A stretch of 47,895 nucleotides of DNA from Treponema sp. (GCA_017551705.1 JAFZLA010000079.1:1-47895); one strand, 5' to 3'. Counted from the stretch's first letter, positions 24,031-32,733 are shown. Numbers and translations: made by a program. Notes: generated by a model not told the origin, from the sequence alone.

Positions 24031-24795
24031 ATGAAGTTTGAGCCAAACGCGTATAAAAATTTTGTAGTCATAGCCTTTTTGTTTTTTGTAGGTTCCATCA
24101 TCGGATGGGTCTTGGAGCTCTTTTACCGAAAATTTTTTGCCCGCAACCAAAACCCGCAAAAGCGCTGGGTCAACCCGGGCTTTTTGACAGGGCCTTGGCT
24201 GCCGGTCTACGGTTTTGGCGCGACAGCGCTTTTTGTCCTGTCATTCTACGAAAGCGACATCACAAAAATCGACGCGGGCGGAGCGCCGCACTACGCTCTT
24301 ATGATTGTCTTTATGGCGCTCATCATGACCGCGATAGAATTTGTAGCGGGCATCATATTCATCAAAGGAATGAAACTGCGCCTTTGGGACTACACCGAAG
24401 AATGGGGCAACTTGTGGGGAATCATTTGCCCCAAATACACATTCTTTTGGGCGTTGCTTTCGGCCGCCTATTACTTCTTTTTGTTCCCGCCGTTTTTGGA
24501 CTTGGTTCTTTGGTTCATCGAGCATCCATGGTTCTCTTTTGTCGTGGGAACCTTGTTCGGATTCTTTATGGTTGACTGCGCCTTCTCCTTGCGCTTGGGA
24601 ACTGTGTTGCGCAAAAAGGCCATGCAAATCGACAAGGCCTCGGCTATCAACGTCCAAAAGCTTCAAACCGTTTTGCGCCAAGACCGCGTCACCAAATTCT
24701 TTAGCGGCCACAGCGAATCCTTCCTTTCACAAAAGCTCCAAAGCTTTGAAGACTTTGTCAGCCGCTCCCCCGCAAAGATGAATGAGGGGGAATAG
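24031..24795 (+). CDS. CmpB-like integral membrane protein (putative ABC-transporter type IV family)
   Basis: 254 residues with five or six membrane helices. The motifs FVGSIIGWVLELFYRK, GFLTGPWLPVYGFGA, EFVAGIIF and LRLWDYTEEWGNLWGIICPKYTFFWALL are those of Pfam 'putative ABC-transporter type IV' (CmpB). The biochemical role of this family is not established despite its name, and no ATPase is adjacent. No Shine-Dalgarno; TAAATT lies 6 nt before the ATG with a poor TTGCGC 17 bp further up, fitting the leaderless pattern weakly. Converges on the DUF4143 ATPase gene 4 bp away. Confidence 0.82.
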   Translation: MKFEPNAYKNFVVIAFLFFVGSIIGWVLELFYRKFFARNQNPQKRWVNPGFLTGPWLPVYGFGATALFVLSFYESDITKIDAGGAPHYALMIVFMALIMTAIEFVAGIIFIKGMKLRLWDYTEEWGNLWGIICPKYTFFWALLSAAYYFFLFPPFLDLVLWFIEHPWFSFVVGTLFGFFMVDCAFSLRLGTVLRKKAMQIDKASAINVQKLQTVLRQDRVTKFFSGHSESFLSQKLQSFEDFVSRSPAKMNEGE

Positions 24796-24799
24796 GGGG

Positions 24800-25957
24800 C
24801 TAACAACCCCATAACTGCGCGAAAAAGTATTTCCACGGAAGGATTTCTATCCCGTCAACAAGGCGCGGATGTTCTTCTTGGCACACAACAATATAGCGCT
24901 TAAAAATGTTTTCTTCTCGCAAGGCTTTCAGACCTTTTAGGTGTTTTTCGGTTACGTTCATTGTAAGCTTGACCTCAACGGCAAGCTCTTCGTCAACGCA
25001 AAAATCCACTTCCATATTTGAAGTTGAACGCCAAAAAGTCAGCTTGCTTCGCGGACGGGTGTAGTCAATCCAAGCTTTTAATTCCATAAAAACAAGTTGT
25101 TCAAAATATTCTCCCGCTTCGCTTGTTCCTTCCGCCGGAACAGGAATGTCTCTGAGCGCGCGGGCAATCGCTATGTCAAAAAAGTAAAATTTGGCAGTCG
25201 AAATCGCCTTTCTTTTTTTTGTTTTTGTGAACGGCTCAAGCTGGCAGCCAAGAAGCGTGCTTTGCAAAATGTCATACCATTGTCTAACAGTCTGAACAGG
25301 AATTTGCGCGTCGCTGGCGATGTTGCTGTAATTCAACAATTGCGCGTTTGTCAATGCCGCGGTTGTCAAGAATCTTGAAAACGCTGGAATGTTTTTTGCG
25401 GCGCCTTCTGCCGCAATCTCTTCGGTAAGATATGTGTCAATGTACGCGGCAAGGTCTTCGTCAAGGTTTGTGGAAAGAAACATCGAGGGCAAAAGTCCAT
25501 GTTCAAAAATAAAAGGCAAATTGTAATTTTGATGGTTCCCGATTTCCGCAAAATTGAACGGATGAAAATGCCTTTCCGTAGCCCGTCCGCCCAAAAGATT
25601 TACGCCGGCCTTTTTTAGCTTTCGAGCGCTTGAACCTGTCATCAAAAAGCGGATGTTTCGTTCCTCGATTAAAAAATGGATTTCGTCCAAAAGCTCCGGG
25701 CATTTTTGAATTTCGTCTATGACAATCACGCAATCGCGAAGATTTTTTTCCTCGACCTCTTGCCGCAAAATGCCAGGATCCGAAACAATCTTGAGCCTAA
25801 GGCGGCCGTCAAGAAGCGTCCAAAAAAGAGCGATGTTTTTGTCCAAAATTTGGTTTTTTATAAAAGAAGATTTTCCTGTTTGCCGCGGCCCGAACAAAAA
25901 AAGCGACTTTTTCTCAAGAACCGCCATCAAATTAAGGTTTCGCTTAAAAAAATCCAT
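24800..25957 (-). CDS. AAA_14/DUF4143 ATPase
   Basis: 385 residues. N-terminal AAA_14 domain with Walker A GPRQTGKSS, Walker B CVIVIDEIQKCP and sensor FLMTGSSARKL. The C-terminal DUF4143 part carries the usual EYFEQLVFMEL and a nuclease-like core (EVDFCVDEELAVEVKL). This widespread accessory family has no settled function. Start at ATG 25957 is supported by GGAG 10 nt upstream; a longer frame to 25990 begins with TTG. The leader contains a perfect 10-bp inverted repeat with the GGAG in its loop. Such genes are often mobile and vary among strains. Confidence 0.85.
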   Translation of the reverse strand: MDFFKRNLNLMAVLEKKSLFLFGPRQTGKSSFIKNQILDKNIALFWTLLDGRLRLKIVSDPGILRQEVEEKNLRDCVIVIDEIQKCPELLDEIHFLIEERNIRFLMTGSSARKLKKAGVNLLGGRATERHFHPFNFAEIGNHQNYNLPFIFEHGLLPSMFLSTNLDEDLAAYIDTYLTEEIAAEGAAKNIPAFSRFLTTAALTNAQLLNYSNIASDAQIPVQTVRQWYDILQSTLLGCQLEPFTKTKKRKAISTAKFYFFDIAIARALRDIPVPAEGTSEAGEYFEQLVFMELKAWIDYTRPRSKLTFWRSTSNMEVDFCVDEELAVEVKLTMNVTEKHLKGLKALREENIFKRYIVVCQEEHPRLVDGIEILPWKYFFAQLWGC

Positions 25958-25999
25958 AAATTCACTACTCCATAGTGAATTTTTAGCCAAAATTCACTA
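25958..25999. promoter_or_regulatory. Inverted repeat enclosing the ribosome site of the DUF4143 gene
   Basis: AAATTCACTA (25958-25967) and TAGTGAATTT (25973-25982) form a perfect 10-bp inverted repeat with a 5-nt centre. A third TTCACTA half-site lies at 25993-25999. On the - strand mRNA the GGAG sequence falls at the loop. It could be an operator for the neighbouring XRE protein or a translational hairpin (inference). Confidence 0.5.
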
Positions 26000-26042
26000 A
26001 ACAACCATAAGTTTATCATCAAAATTGAAAAAAAGCAAGGTT

Positions 26043-26369
26043 TTACCGGGATTTTACTTGAATTTTCTTTATCAAGCTTAGAATCAGCAGGCGGTCGTCG
26101 GCGGGAAGTTTTTCAAAGGAATTTAGGAATTCAAGACGCTCGCCTGTGACGGCGACGGGACTTTTGTATTCCGCGCCGGTCACAAGAAATTCAACGGAAA
26201 CATTCAAGGCCTTGGCGATTTTTTGGGCATTGTAAACCCCAGGCTCCTGCGGATTGGTCATAAGATAATGGTCTATGGTTCGTTTGCTGACCCCAGATTT
26301 TTCGGCCAATTCCTTTGTTGTCACGCCCTGATATTCCATCTCGTCTTTAAGGTTTTCTCTAAATCCCAT
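26043..26369 (-). CDS. XRE-family transcriptional regulator
   Basis: 108 residues. The first ~70 residues are an XRE helix-turn-helix (LKDEMEYQGVTTKELAEKSGVSKRTIDHYL), and the tail has the ERLEFLNSFEKLPADDRLLILSLIKKI helix found in many phage-like repressors. Start chosen at ATG 26369. TATCAT lies 6 nt before it and there is no Shine-Dalgarno, so the mRNA may be leaderless; the -35 is weak. An in-frame GTG at 26384 would overlap that -10. Divergent from the lipoprotein gene, with short GATAC/GTATC inverted half-sites (26379-26397) over its promoter, so it may control itself and neighbours. Confidence 0.8.
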   Translation of the reverse strand: MGFRENLKDEMEYQGVTTKELAEKSGVSKRTIDHYLMTNPQEPGVYNAQKIAKALNVSVEFLVTGAEYKSPVAVTGERLEFLNSFEKLPADDRLLILSLIKKIQVKSR

Positions 26370-26409
26370 ATTAAAATGATACACTTTTTAGGGTATCTTT
26401 ATTTAAAAC

Positions 26410-26438
26410 TTGCCTTTTTAGCGGTTGTGGTGTATAAT
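26410..26438 (+). promoter_or_regulatory. Promoter of the duplicated-domain lipoprotein
   Basis: TTGCCT (26410-26415), 17 bp, perfect TATAAT (26433-26438). The transcript would have a leader of about 38 nt containing GGAGG. Confidence 0.7.
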
Positions 26439-26482
26439 TATATACCGTGATAGCGGTAACTACCATATTTGGAGGCTTTAGT

Positions 26483-27916
26483 ATGAAAAAGTTGACTTTT
26501 ATCCTTATTGCATTGTCAATCATTTTTGCGGCCTGCTCCAACTCCGCGGGCGGATCTGAAGATAAAAACACGGAATTCGTTACTTTTGATCAAGATCAAT
26601 ATTGGAAAGCGGAATCAACCTCGCAAGGTATTAAAGTTACCTTCTTCGCTTTGCCGGAGCATTATCGAAATTTTTATGTTGAATTAGCAAATGAAACCAT
26701 AGGAATAAGCTCTTTTCCACAAAATTGGACAGATAGGTCAAAAGATTGGACAGGAATATTTCCTCTTGTTGAAGCCGGGAAAAACTATACATTCAGGTTT
26801 CACGTATCAGAAAATCAAGACATACTCCCAACAAAAAAATTTAATATGAGAGCTGTCGGAGGCGCGCAAACAACAATTTCCTCTGGAAATACAACAAATA
26901 AAGCAACCTTGTCATGGTCAGAACAAAAAGAAATCCTTTTACTAAAAATTCAAAATTCTAACCTTCCTTCGGCAAGCATACCTGTAAAAAACACAGTAAA
27001 ATTTTTTGCTGGTACAGGAAATCCAAATTGGAATGCAGAATTGATTTGTGAATACAATTACGATCCAACACAATATGTTTTTGAATATAACCTATCAACA
27101 AGTTCAGAATACTATACCATTCAAAGTGGTATCTACAATTCAGACAAAAATACTCTTTTTTCCCAATGCTGTTCAAGATTTAAGTTGGCAGATTGCTCTG
27201 ATTTTGAATTTGTAAAATTTTATGAAAGTAATTCCGTGTCTTTTGGCAAAGAAGAATCCAAAACTTCAGATGAAGACCAATATTGGAAAGCAGAATCAAC
27301 ACCTCAAGGAGTCAAGTTTACTATTTTCGCTTTACCAGAAGGATTTCGCGACAAAAGCCCTTTCATTGTCTGTGAAAATGATGGTCTCCGTGCTATTCCA
27401 AAAAACTGGACAGATAAATCAACAAATTGGACCGGGGTTTTTCCTCTTGTAACATCAAACAAATGTTATAGATTTAGATTTCACTTAGATGGTATTTCAG
27501 CAAAGAAGTTAAAAATGAAAGCTTCTGGCGGAATAGGACATTTAGTATATTCTGTCGCTGGCTGGTCACCGATTTTGTCTTTCGATGATGAAAAAATTTC
27601 CATAAAATTAAATAAATTTAGCATGCCTGTTTCTATTCAATCACCAAAAACAGGAATTTCATTTTGGGTTGGCAATAATACTGGAGAGTGGCCAAATTGG
27701 GATGGAACCTATATAACGGATTACAATTCAAACAATGCTGAATATGATGTCAATCTTTTAACCTCTTGTGATACATATAAAGCAATTAAATCTAAATTAA
27801 CTAGTTTGTCAAGAAAACAATTTTTTGCCCAGTATAATTTGAGTTTTAATTTGAGCGAAGATTCAGACTTTTCATACAGTATAGAACGTGATAGTAATGT
27901 TGCAAATATCGAATAA
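26483..27916 (+). CDS. AT-rich lipoprotein with two tandem homologous domains
   Basis: 477 residues. Signal peptide with lipobox IIFAAC, lipidated Cys18. The mature protein has two repeats of about 200-220 residues, each opening with DQYWKAEST.QG.K and then sharing NWTD.S.[DN]WTG.FPLV and FRFH. They have diverged by substitutions, so the duplication is old. Base usage is clearly richer in A/T and AAA/TTT codons than the genes around it, which suggests transfer. GGAGG 7 nt before ATG 26483 decides the start. No family recognised; tryptophan and aromatic density could mean a carbohydrate- or protein-binding surface lipoprotein (speculative). Confidence 0.82.
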   Translation: MKKLTFILIALSIIFAACSNSAGGSEDKNTEFVTFDQDQYWKAESTSQGIKVTFFALPEHYRNFYVELANETIGISSFPQNWTDRSKDWTGIFPLVEAGKNYTFRFHVSENQDILPTKKFNMRAVGGAQTTISSGNTTNKATLSWSEQKEILLLKIQNSNLPSASIPVKNTVKFFAGTGNPNWNAELICEYNYDPTQYVFEYNLSTSSEYYTIQSGIYNSDKNTLFSQCCSRFKLADCSDFEFVKFYESNSVSFGKEESKTSDEDQYWKAESTPQGVKFTIFALPEGFRDKSPFIVCENDGLRAIPKNWTDKSTNWTGVFPLVTSNKCYRFRFHLDGISAKKLKMKASGGIGHLVYSVAGWSPILSFDDEKISIKLNKFSMPVSIQSPKTGISFWVGNNTGEWPNWDGTYITDYNSNNAEYDVNLLTSCDTYKAIKSKLTSLSRKQFFAQYNLSFNLSEDSDFSYSIERDSNVANIE

Positions 27917-27988
27917 AAGCCTAAATTCCGCCATAATAAAGACAAACGGTTGAACGCGGCCTGCCTGCTCATCATTAGAACAAACTGC

Positions 27989-28017
27989 TTGACACTCGCA
28001 CGCAATAGGTCTATATA
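27989..28017 (+). promoter_or_regulatory. Promoter giving leaderless mRNA for the YunG-like gene
   Basis: Perfect TTGACA (27989-27994), 17 bp, TATATA (28012-28017), 6 nt, ATG at 28024. No Shine-Dalgarno within a usable distance. Same geometry as the XRE-PIN and polA starts. Confidence 0.7.
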
Positions 28018-28023
28018 AAAGTT

Positions 28024-28488
28024 ATGGCTAACGAATACAACTTTTACGGCTGGCAGACGGCGGATGTTGCGCCAACAGCCGGCGCGCTTGGCGCAAACAA
28101 AGACCTCGCCGCAAAAATAAAAAATCCCCGCGACTTGTATGACGCGCTTTCAAAAATTTGGTCGGCGGACACTTGCGCTCCAAGAATGCGCGGCGACTGG
28201 ACGCCGGACAACAAAACGCTTGGCCAATGCTCGATCACAGCCTTTTTGGCGCAAGACATTTTTGGCGGAAAAGTTTACGGCATCCTGCGCGATGGCGGAA
28301 ACTACCATTGCTACAATGTCATTGACGATTGCGTCTTTGACCTTACCAGCGAACAGTTTGGCGACGAAAAGCTTGTATACCAAAACAATCCCGAACAGTT
28401 CCGCGACGTTCACTTTGCAAAAGAAGAAAAGCGCCTGCGCTACGAATCTCTTAAAGCGCGCCTTTTGCGGTTTTTGTCGGAAGAGTGA
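28024..28488 (+). CDS. YunG-like papain-fold protein of unknown function
   Basis: 154 residues, cytosolic. The core WTPDNKTLGQCSITAFLAQDIFGG...HCYNVI...FDLTSEQF matches the YunG-like family. Cys69, His95 and Asp106 are placed as a papain/transglutaminase-type triad, so peptidase or amidase chemistry is conceivable but not shown for the family. The gene converges with the SUMF1 gene without any gap and has its own promoter with a leaderless start. Confidence 0.7.
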   Translation: MANEYNFYGWQTADVAPTAGALGANKDLAAKIKNPRDLYDALSKIWSADTCAPRMRGDWTPDNKTLGQCSITAFLAQDIFGGKVYGILRDGGNYHCYNVIDDCVFDLTSEQFGDEKLVYQNNPEQFRDVHFAKEEKRLRYESLKARLLRFLSEE

Positions 28489-29541
28489 TTACAAGCTCCT
28501 GCATATCCTAAAGCCAAAGTACGAATGTCCTATGCCGGGGTGGGCGTTGTGAAAGCGCCTGCAAAGAACGCAGTCGTAGGCGTTGTCAAACCAAGAGCCG
28601 CCGCGCAGACAACGGTCGGCGCCGCTTTCCGGACCGATGGGGTTTTCTACCGTTCCCTCCGCAAGATGATGGTCAAGCCAATCGTAAATCCACTCCCACA
28701 TGTTTCCGGTCATGTCGTAAAGGCCAAGCGCGTTGGGCTTTTTTAGTCCAACTTCGTGCGGCATTTTGTTGGAGTTGCCGCGGTACCAGCCGTACTCGTC
28801 CAAGTTGGCGTCAGTGAACACATTGCCTTTTCCGTCAAGGACAAGTTTTCCGCCGACGCTGGCCGTTCCTGAAAATGCGAAATTCCTTTTGTCAAAATTT
28901 TCTATTCCGCCGCGGGCCGCGTATTCCCACTCAGTTTCTGTCGGGAGCCGCCAACCTTTTTTCTTTTGGTTGAAGAACGGTATGACGCGCTTTTTCATGT
29001 CGGCTTCGTCGTAAATTTTTTTGCAGGAGGAATCAGCGTAATAAACGCAGTCGGATTTTTTCATCGTCGCTTGCGTAAGCTTGTTGCAAAACACAATTCC
29101 CTCAAACCAAGAAATTGTGTCCGCGACGCGCAGCGCGGTTGACTCACCGGGAATGTCGTCTTTGAACAAACAGGGATTGTAGCCCATGACTTTTTCAAAC
29201 AATTCCTGCGTGACGGGATACTGGCCCATGCAAAAGGCCTTTAAAATTATTTTTCGGTTCTTTACAAAAACTCCGCGCCATTCTTCGACGCTGCCTTCAA
29301 AGGCAATCTTGTTCCAATAAGAGTCGTCGGTCACATCAATCTTGGCCGTCTTTCCTTTTGGAATGACGACCGCGCAACTTGTTTTTTTCAATTCCACGCC
29401 GTCAAGAACAATGTTTGACGTCGTCTCGCCTGTTTGGGGAACGCTCCTGGCGCAATCCGTCGAAATAAACGAAACAACGAGAACGAAAGAAAAAATTGCG
29501 ACAGCGCGCCATTTGGCGGCGAACCTTAAAAACCTTTTCAT
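28489..29541 (-). CDS. Exported SUMF1-like (FGE fold) protein
   Basis: 350 residues. Hydrophobic N-terminal segment (about 12-28) ending at STDC; Cys30 is a poor lipobox candidate (Asp at -1), so either a signal anchor or an atypical lipoprotein. The SUMF1 fold spans ~100-350: MGQYPVTQELFEKVMGYNP, GWRLPTETEWEYAARGG, MTGNMWEWIYDW, RGGSWFDNAYDC, YFGFRICR. As in the protein at 1620, the first FGE catalytic Cys is Asp and the second is kept, so formylglycine formation is unlikely. GGAGG 5 nt before ATG 29541 sets the start. Confidence 0.85.
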   Translation of the reverse strand: MKRFLRFAAKWRAVAIFSFVLVVSFISTDCARSVPQTGETTSNIVLDGVELKKTSCAVVIPKGKTAKIDVTDDSYWNKIAFEGSVEEWRGVFVKNRKIILKAFCMGQYPVTQELFEKVMGYNPCLFKDDIPGESTALRVADTISWFEGIVFCNKLTQATMKKSDCVYYADSSCKKIYDEADMKKRVIPFFNQKKKGWRLPTETEWEYAARGGIENFDKRNFAFSGTASVGGKLVLDGKGNVFTDANLDEYGWYRGNSNKMPHEVGLKKPNALGLYDMTGNMWEWIYDWLDHHLAEGTVENPIGPESGADRCLRGGSWFDNAYDCVLCRRFHNAHPGIGHSYFGFRICRSL

Positions 29542-29632
29542 TTTTCCTCCGCCGCAATTATAAGGGCGCGCTTTTTGTCCTGTCAATTTATAATTTTGAC
29601 GCCTATTGCGGCGATATTGATTAAACGAAATA

Positions 29633-29687
29633 TGTCATTGCCGGACTGCCCCTTGTCATTGTCGGGCTTGACCCGACAATCTTTTAT
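29633..29687 (+). repeat. Dispersed repeat, family 3, tandem partial and full copy
   Basis: A truncated unit, TGTCATTGCCGGA (29633-29645), is followed by a full unit from 29654. In the full unit ATTGTCGGG (29658-29666), loop CTTGA and CCCGACAAT (29672-29680) make a perfect 9-bp stem. It matches the inverted copy at 20698-20725. The TTGACC in its loop/stem serves as the polA -35. Confidence 0.75.
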
Positions 29688-29695
29688 GTTATAAT
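29668..29695 (+). promoter_or_regulatory. polA promoter, -35 inside a repeat
   Basis: TTGACC (29668-29673), 16 bp, perfect TATAAT (29690-29695), 6 nt, ATG. There is no Shine-Dalgarno, so the mRNA should be leaderless. Confidence 0.7.
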
Positions 29696-29701
29696 AAAAT
29701 C

Positions 29702-32605
29702 ATGGCAAACGACATTTTTAACGACGACACAATTTATATAATCGATTCTTACGGACTCATTTACCGCTGCTACTTTGCGTTCATTTCGCGGCCGCTCACA
29801 GATTCCAAGGGCCGCAACATCAGCGCGCTCTTCGGCTTTTTTAGGAACCTTCTTTCGATGATTCAGCATTACAAGCCCAAGACTTTGATCGCGGCGCTTG
29901 ACTCCAAATCAAAAACATTCCGCCACCAGATGTACGCCGACTACAAGGCCACGCGCCCAAAAACACCCGAAGACCTCCACGCGCAAATTCCGTGGATTGA
30001 GGAAGTGTTGCAAGCGCTTGGCGTTCCGTCTTTGCGGGTGGAAGGCTACGAAGCCGACGACGTAATCGCCACAGTCACCGCAAACGCCGTGGCTCAAGGA
30101 AAGAGCGTCCGCATTCTTTCGGGCGACAAGGACTTGATGCAATTGGTTGGCGACAAAGTTCAAATCCTAAAGCCCGACCACGCCGACGTTTGGAAAATCG
30201 TGGGAGCGGAAGGCGTCAAGGCCGAGTGGGGCGTGGAGCCCAAAAAACTTTTGGATCTTCTGTCGCTCTACGGCGACACCGCGGACAACGTTCCAGGCGT
30301 TAAAGGCGTGGGCGTAAAAACCGCCTGCAAATTTTTGGACCAATACGGCTCGCTCGAAGGCATTTACCAACACGCGGACGAAATTAAAGGCGCGATAGGG
30401 CAAAAAGTTCGCGACGGAAAAGACAACGCCTTTTTTTCCAAAAAGCTCATCACCCTTTGCGACACTGTTCCAGGCGACGAGCTTAAGACCATCGCGAAGA
30501 CGGAATTCCATTTTGCCGCCGCCGCCCAAAAACTAAAGAACTACGAAATTTTCCAAGCGGCAAAGGGCTACGCTTCGCTCGCGGTAGAATGCGGCGAAAA
30601 AGTTTTTGACGACGATTCTTGCGCGGCGGACAATTCCGGTCTTGCCGACAATTCAGGTTCTGCGGGCGGCTCAACCGATTCTGGCCTTGCGAGCAATTCG
30701 CGCGCCTCCAGCAATCAAGGTCTTGCGACTGATTCGCCGCAAGAAGAAGTTCCCGCGCCTCTTCCACTGCGCAAAAACGAGGGCGACTACAAGGCCGTGA
30801 CAAGCGCGGACGAGCTAAAAAAATTGGTGGACGACATTTTGGCCTCGCCGCAAAAAGCCTGCGCCTTGGACACCGAGACCGATTCCCTAAAAACAACCGA
30901 GGCGGCGCTTTTGGGCTTTAGCCTTTCCAACAAAGACGGAAGCGGCTATTACATCCCTGTTTCTTCGCAAGGCGACTCGCTTTTTGCCTCGGACGGAGTG
31001 AGCGCGCAAGACGCTGTGGAACAACTTTCGCGCCTGTTCAAAGAGCCGGACTGGACGCTCATTTTGCACAACGCAAAATTTGACTACGAGGTTTTACGAT
31101 GCGCCGGCCTAAAAGAAGAAGATTGCAAGGCAAAAATTTTTGACACGATGATCGCTGCCTGGCTTTTGGACCCAGACAAAATAGGACACTCGCCTTACTC
31201 GCTAGAAACGCTCGGCCAAACAAAGCTGGCTCTTGTCGGAATTGAGTTCAAGGAATTGGTGGGCAAAGGCCAAACCTTCCGCGACGTTCCGCTTGAAAAA
31301 GCCGTTCCTTACGCCGCCGAGGACGCTGACTTTACCTGGCAGCTTTACAAAATTTTTAAGGAAGAGCTTGCGCAAAAAAAATTACTGGAACTTTTTGAAA
31401 CGATAGAAATGCCGCTCATAAAAATTTTGGGCGAGATGGAATTGGCTGGAATCCACTTGGACTCGGCGGCGCTCGATTCCTACAACAAGGATTTGCAAAA
31501 AGAAATTTCTACCGCCGAAAAAGAAATCTACGCGGAAGTCGGCCACGAATTCAACATCGCCTCGCCCAAGCAATTGCAGGAAGTTTTGTTCACCGAGCGC
31601 GGCCTTCCGCACGGAAAGAAAACCAAGACCGGCTACTCCACCGACACAAGTGTTTTGGAAGAGCTTGCGGCGATGGATCCCGTTCCGGCGAAAATTCTAA
31701 AGTTCCGCGAACTTTCAAAACTGCAATCCACTTACGTTGACGCCCTTCCAAAACTGGCCGACAAAAACGGCCGCATCCACACTTCGTTCATGCAAACAGG
31801 AACGGCGACAGGCCGCCTTTCTAGCCGCGACCCCAACTTGCAAAACATTCCGGTGCGCAACGACGCGGGCCGAAAAATCCGCTCGGCATTTACCGCCGTT
31901 CCCGGAACGGTGTTGATAAGCGCGGACTATTCGCAAATCGAGCTTGTAGTGCTGGCCCATCTTTCGGGCGACAAAAACATGCAGGCGGCCTTTAACAACG
32001 GCGACGACGTTCACAAAGCGACGGCGGCCTTGGTTTACGGCGTCTCTCCGCAAGAGGTTACGCCCGAGATGCGGCGGACGGCAAAGACAATCAATTTTGG
32101 CGTCATTTACGGAATGAGCGCCTTTAGGCTGGCCGCGCAACTGGACATTACAAGAACGCAGGCGCAAACCTTTATCGACAATTACTTTAAGCAGTATTCG
32201 GCCATAAGCGCCTTCATCAACAACACCATAAAAGGCGCTGAAGAAAGCGGCCATGTCCAAACAATCATGGGCCGCCGCCGCCGCGTGATGAACATCAACA
32301 GCAAGAATAAAATTGAAAAAGCCGCCGCCGAGCGCGTCGCGGTGAACACGCCCGTCCAAGGCAGCGCCGCCGACATCGTCAAAAAGGCGATGATAGACGT
32401 AAGCGCCGCGCTAAAAAAAGCCAATAACGGCGCTCGCCTGCTCTTGCAAGTCCACGACGAATTGATTTTGGAATGCCCCGACGACCCGGCGACCATCGAG
32501 CAAACAATCGCGCTCCTAAGGCAAAAAATGGAAGGCGCGGTCAAGCTTTCGATTCCGTCGCGCGTGTCCATAGAAAGCGGCTCCAACTGGGGCGAGTTCC
32601 ACTAA
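29702..32605 (+). CDS. polA: DNA polymerase I
   Basis: 967 residues with all three domains: 5' nuclease (~1-300; YIIDSYGLIYRCYFAF, GYEADDVIATV, GVKGVGVKTA), 3'-5' exonuclease (~365-560; ALDTETDSL, LHNAKFDYEVL and YAAEDADFT supply the DEDD residues, so proofreading is probably active) and family A polymerase. Motif A has Asp742 in SADYSQIEL, motif B is RRTAKTINFGVIYGM, motif C is QVHDE (His918-Asp919-Glu920). Replication and repair. Between nuclease and exonuclease lies an unusual Asn/Ser/Gly/Asp/Ala-rich linker (~305-345) with repeated ADNSGLA/TDSGLA-like units, probably flexible. Confidence 0.97.
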   Translation: MANDIFNDDTIYIIDSYGLIYRCYFAFISRPLTDSKGRNISALFGFFRNLLSMIQHYKPKTLIAALDSKSKTFRHQMYADYKATRPKTPEDLHAQIPWIEEVLQALGVPSLRVEGYEADDVIATVTANAVAQGKSVRILSGDKDLMQLVGDKVQILKPDHADVWKIVGAEGVKAEWGVEPKKLLDLLSLYGDTADNVPGVKGVGVKTACKFLDQYGSLEGIYQHADEIKGAIGQKVRDGKDNAFFSKKLITLCDTVPGDELKTIAKTEFHFAAAAQKLKNYEIFQAAKGYASLAVECGEKVFDDDSCAADNSGLADNSGSAGGSTDSGLASNSRASSNQGLATDSPQEEVPAPLPLRKNEGDYKAVTSADELKKLVDDILASPQKACALDTETDSLKTTEAALLGFSLSNKDGSGYYIPVSSQGDSLFASDGVSAQDAVEQLSRLFKEPDWTLILHNAKFDYEVLRCAGLKEEDCKAKIFDTMIAAWLLDPDKIGHSPYSLETLGQTKLALVGIEFKELVGKGQTFRDVPLEKAVPYAAEDADFTWQLYKIFKEELAQKKLLELFETIEMPLIKILGEMELAGIHLDSAALDSYNKDLQKEISTAEKEIYAEVGHEFNIASPKQLQEVLFTERGLPHGKKTKTGYSTDTSVLEELAAMDPVPAKILKFRELSKLQSTYVDALPKLADKNGRIHTSFMQTGTATGRLSSRDPNLQNIPVRNDAGRKIRSAFTAVPGTVLISADYSQIELVVLAHLSGDKNMQAAFNNGDDVHKATAALVYGVSPQEVTPEMRRTAKTINFGVIYGMSAFRLAAQLDITRTQAQTFIDNYFKQYSAISAFINNTIKGAEESGHVQTIMGRRRRVMNINSKNKIEKAAAERVAVNTPVQGSAADIVKKAMIDVSAALKKANNGARLLLQVHDELILECPDDPATIEQTIALLRQKMEGAVKLSIPSRVSIESGSNWGEFH

Positions 32606-32677
32606 GCCGCTCGTGTTTTTGACAGAAAGACCCTAAGCTTTAGTTCGAGCGGTTCCGCCGCGTCCTTCGGACGCTGC
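32606..32677 (+). repeat. Dispersed palindromic repeat, family 2, copy C
   Basis: Starts directly after the polA TAA stop. CCGCTCG and CGAGCGG arms are followed by the perfect hairpin GCGTCC-TTC-GGACGC. Best-preserved copy; aligns with copies at 7369 and 18969. Confidence 0.8.
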
Positions 32678-32696
32678 CTAGGTCCGCTAAAAAAAT

Positions 32697-32725
32697 TTGC
32701 CAAAATCTCCAACCTGTGTTATAAT
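32697..32725 (+). promoter_or_regulatory. Promoter of the 679-aa unknown gene
   Basis: TTGCCA (32697-32702), 17 bp, perfect TATAAT (32720-32725), then 8 nt to the ATG without a Shine-Dalgarno: leaderless or nearly so. Confidence 0.7.
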
Positions 32726-32733
32726 AGAACATT

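Noticed and set aside
28489..29541. Target protein of a diversity-generating retroelement (SUMF1/C-type-lectin fold, known for treponemes)
   Set aside because: No reverse transcriptase, no template repeat and no adenine-biased variable repeat pair in the window.
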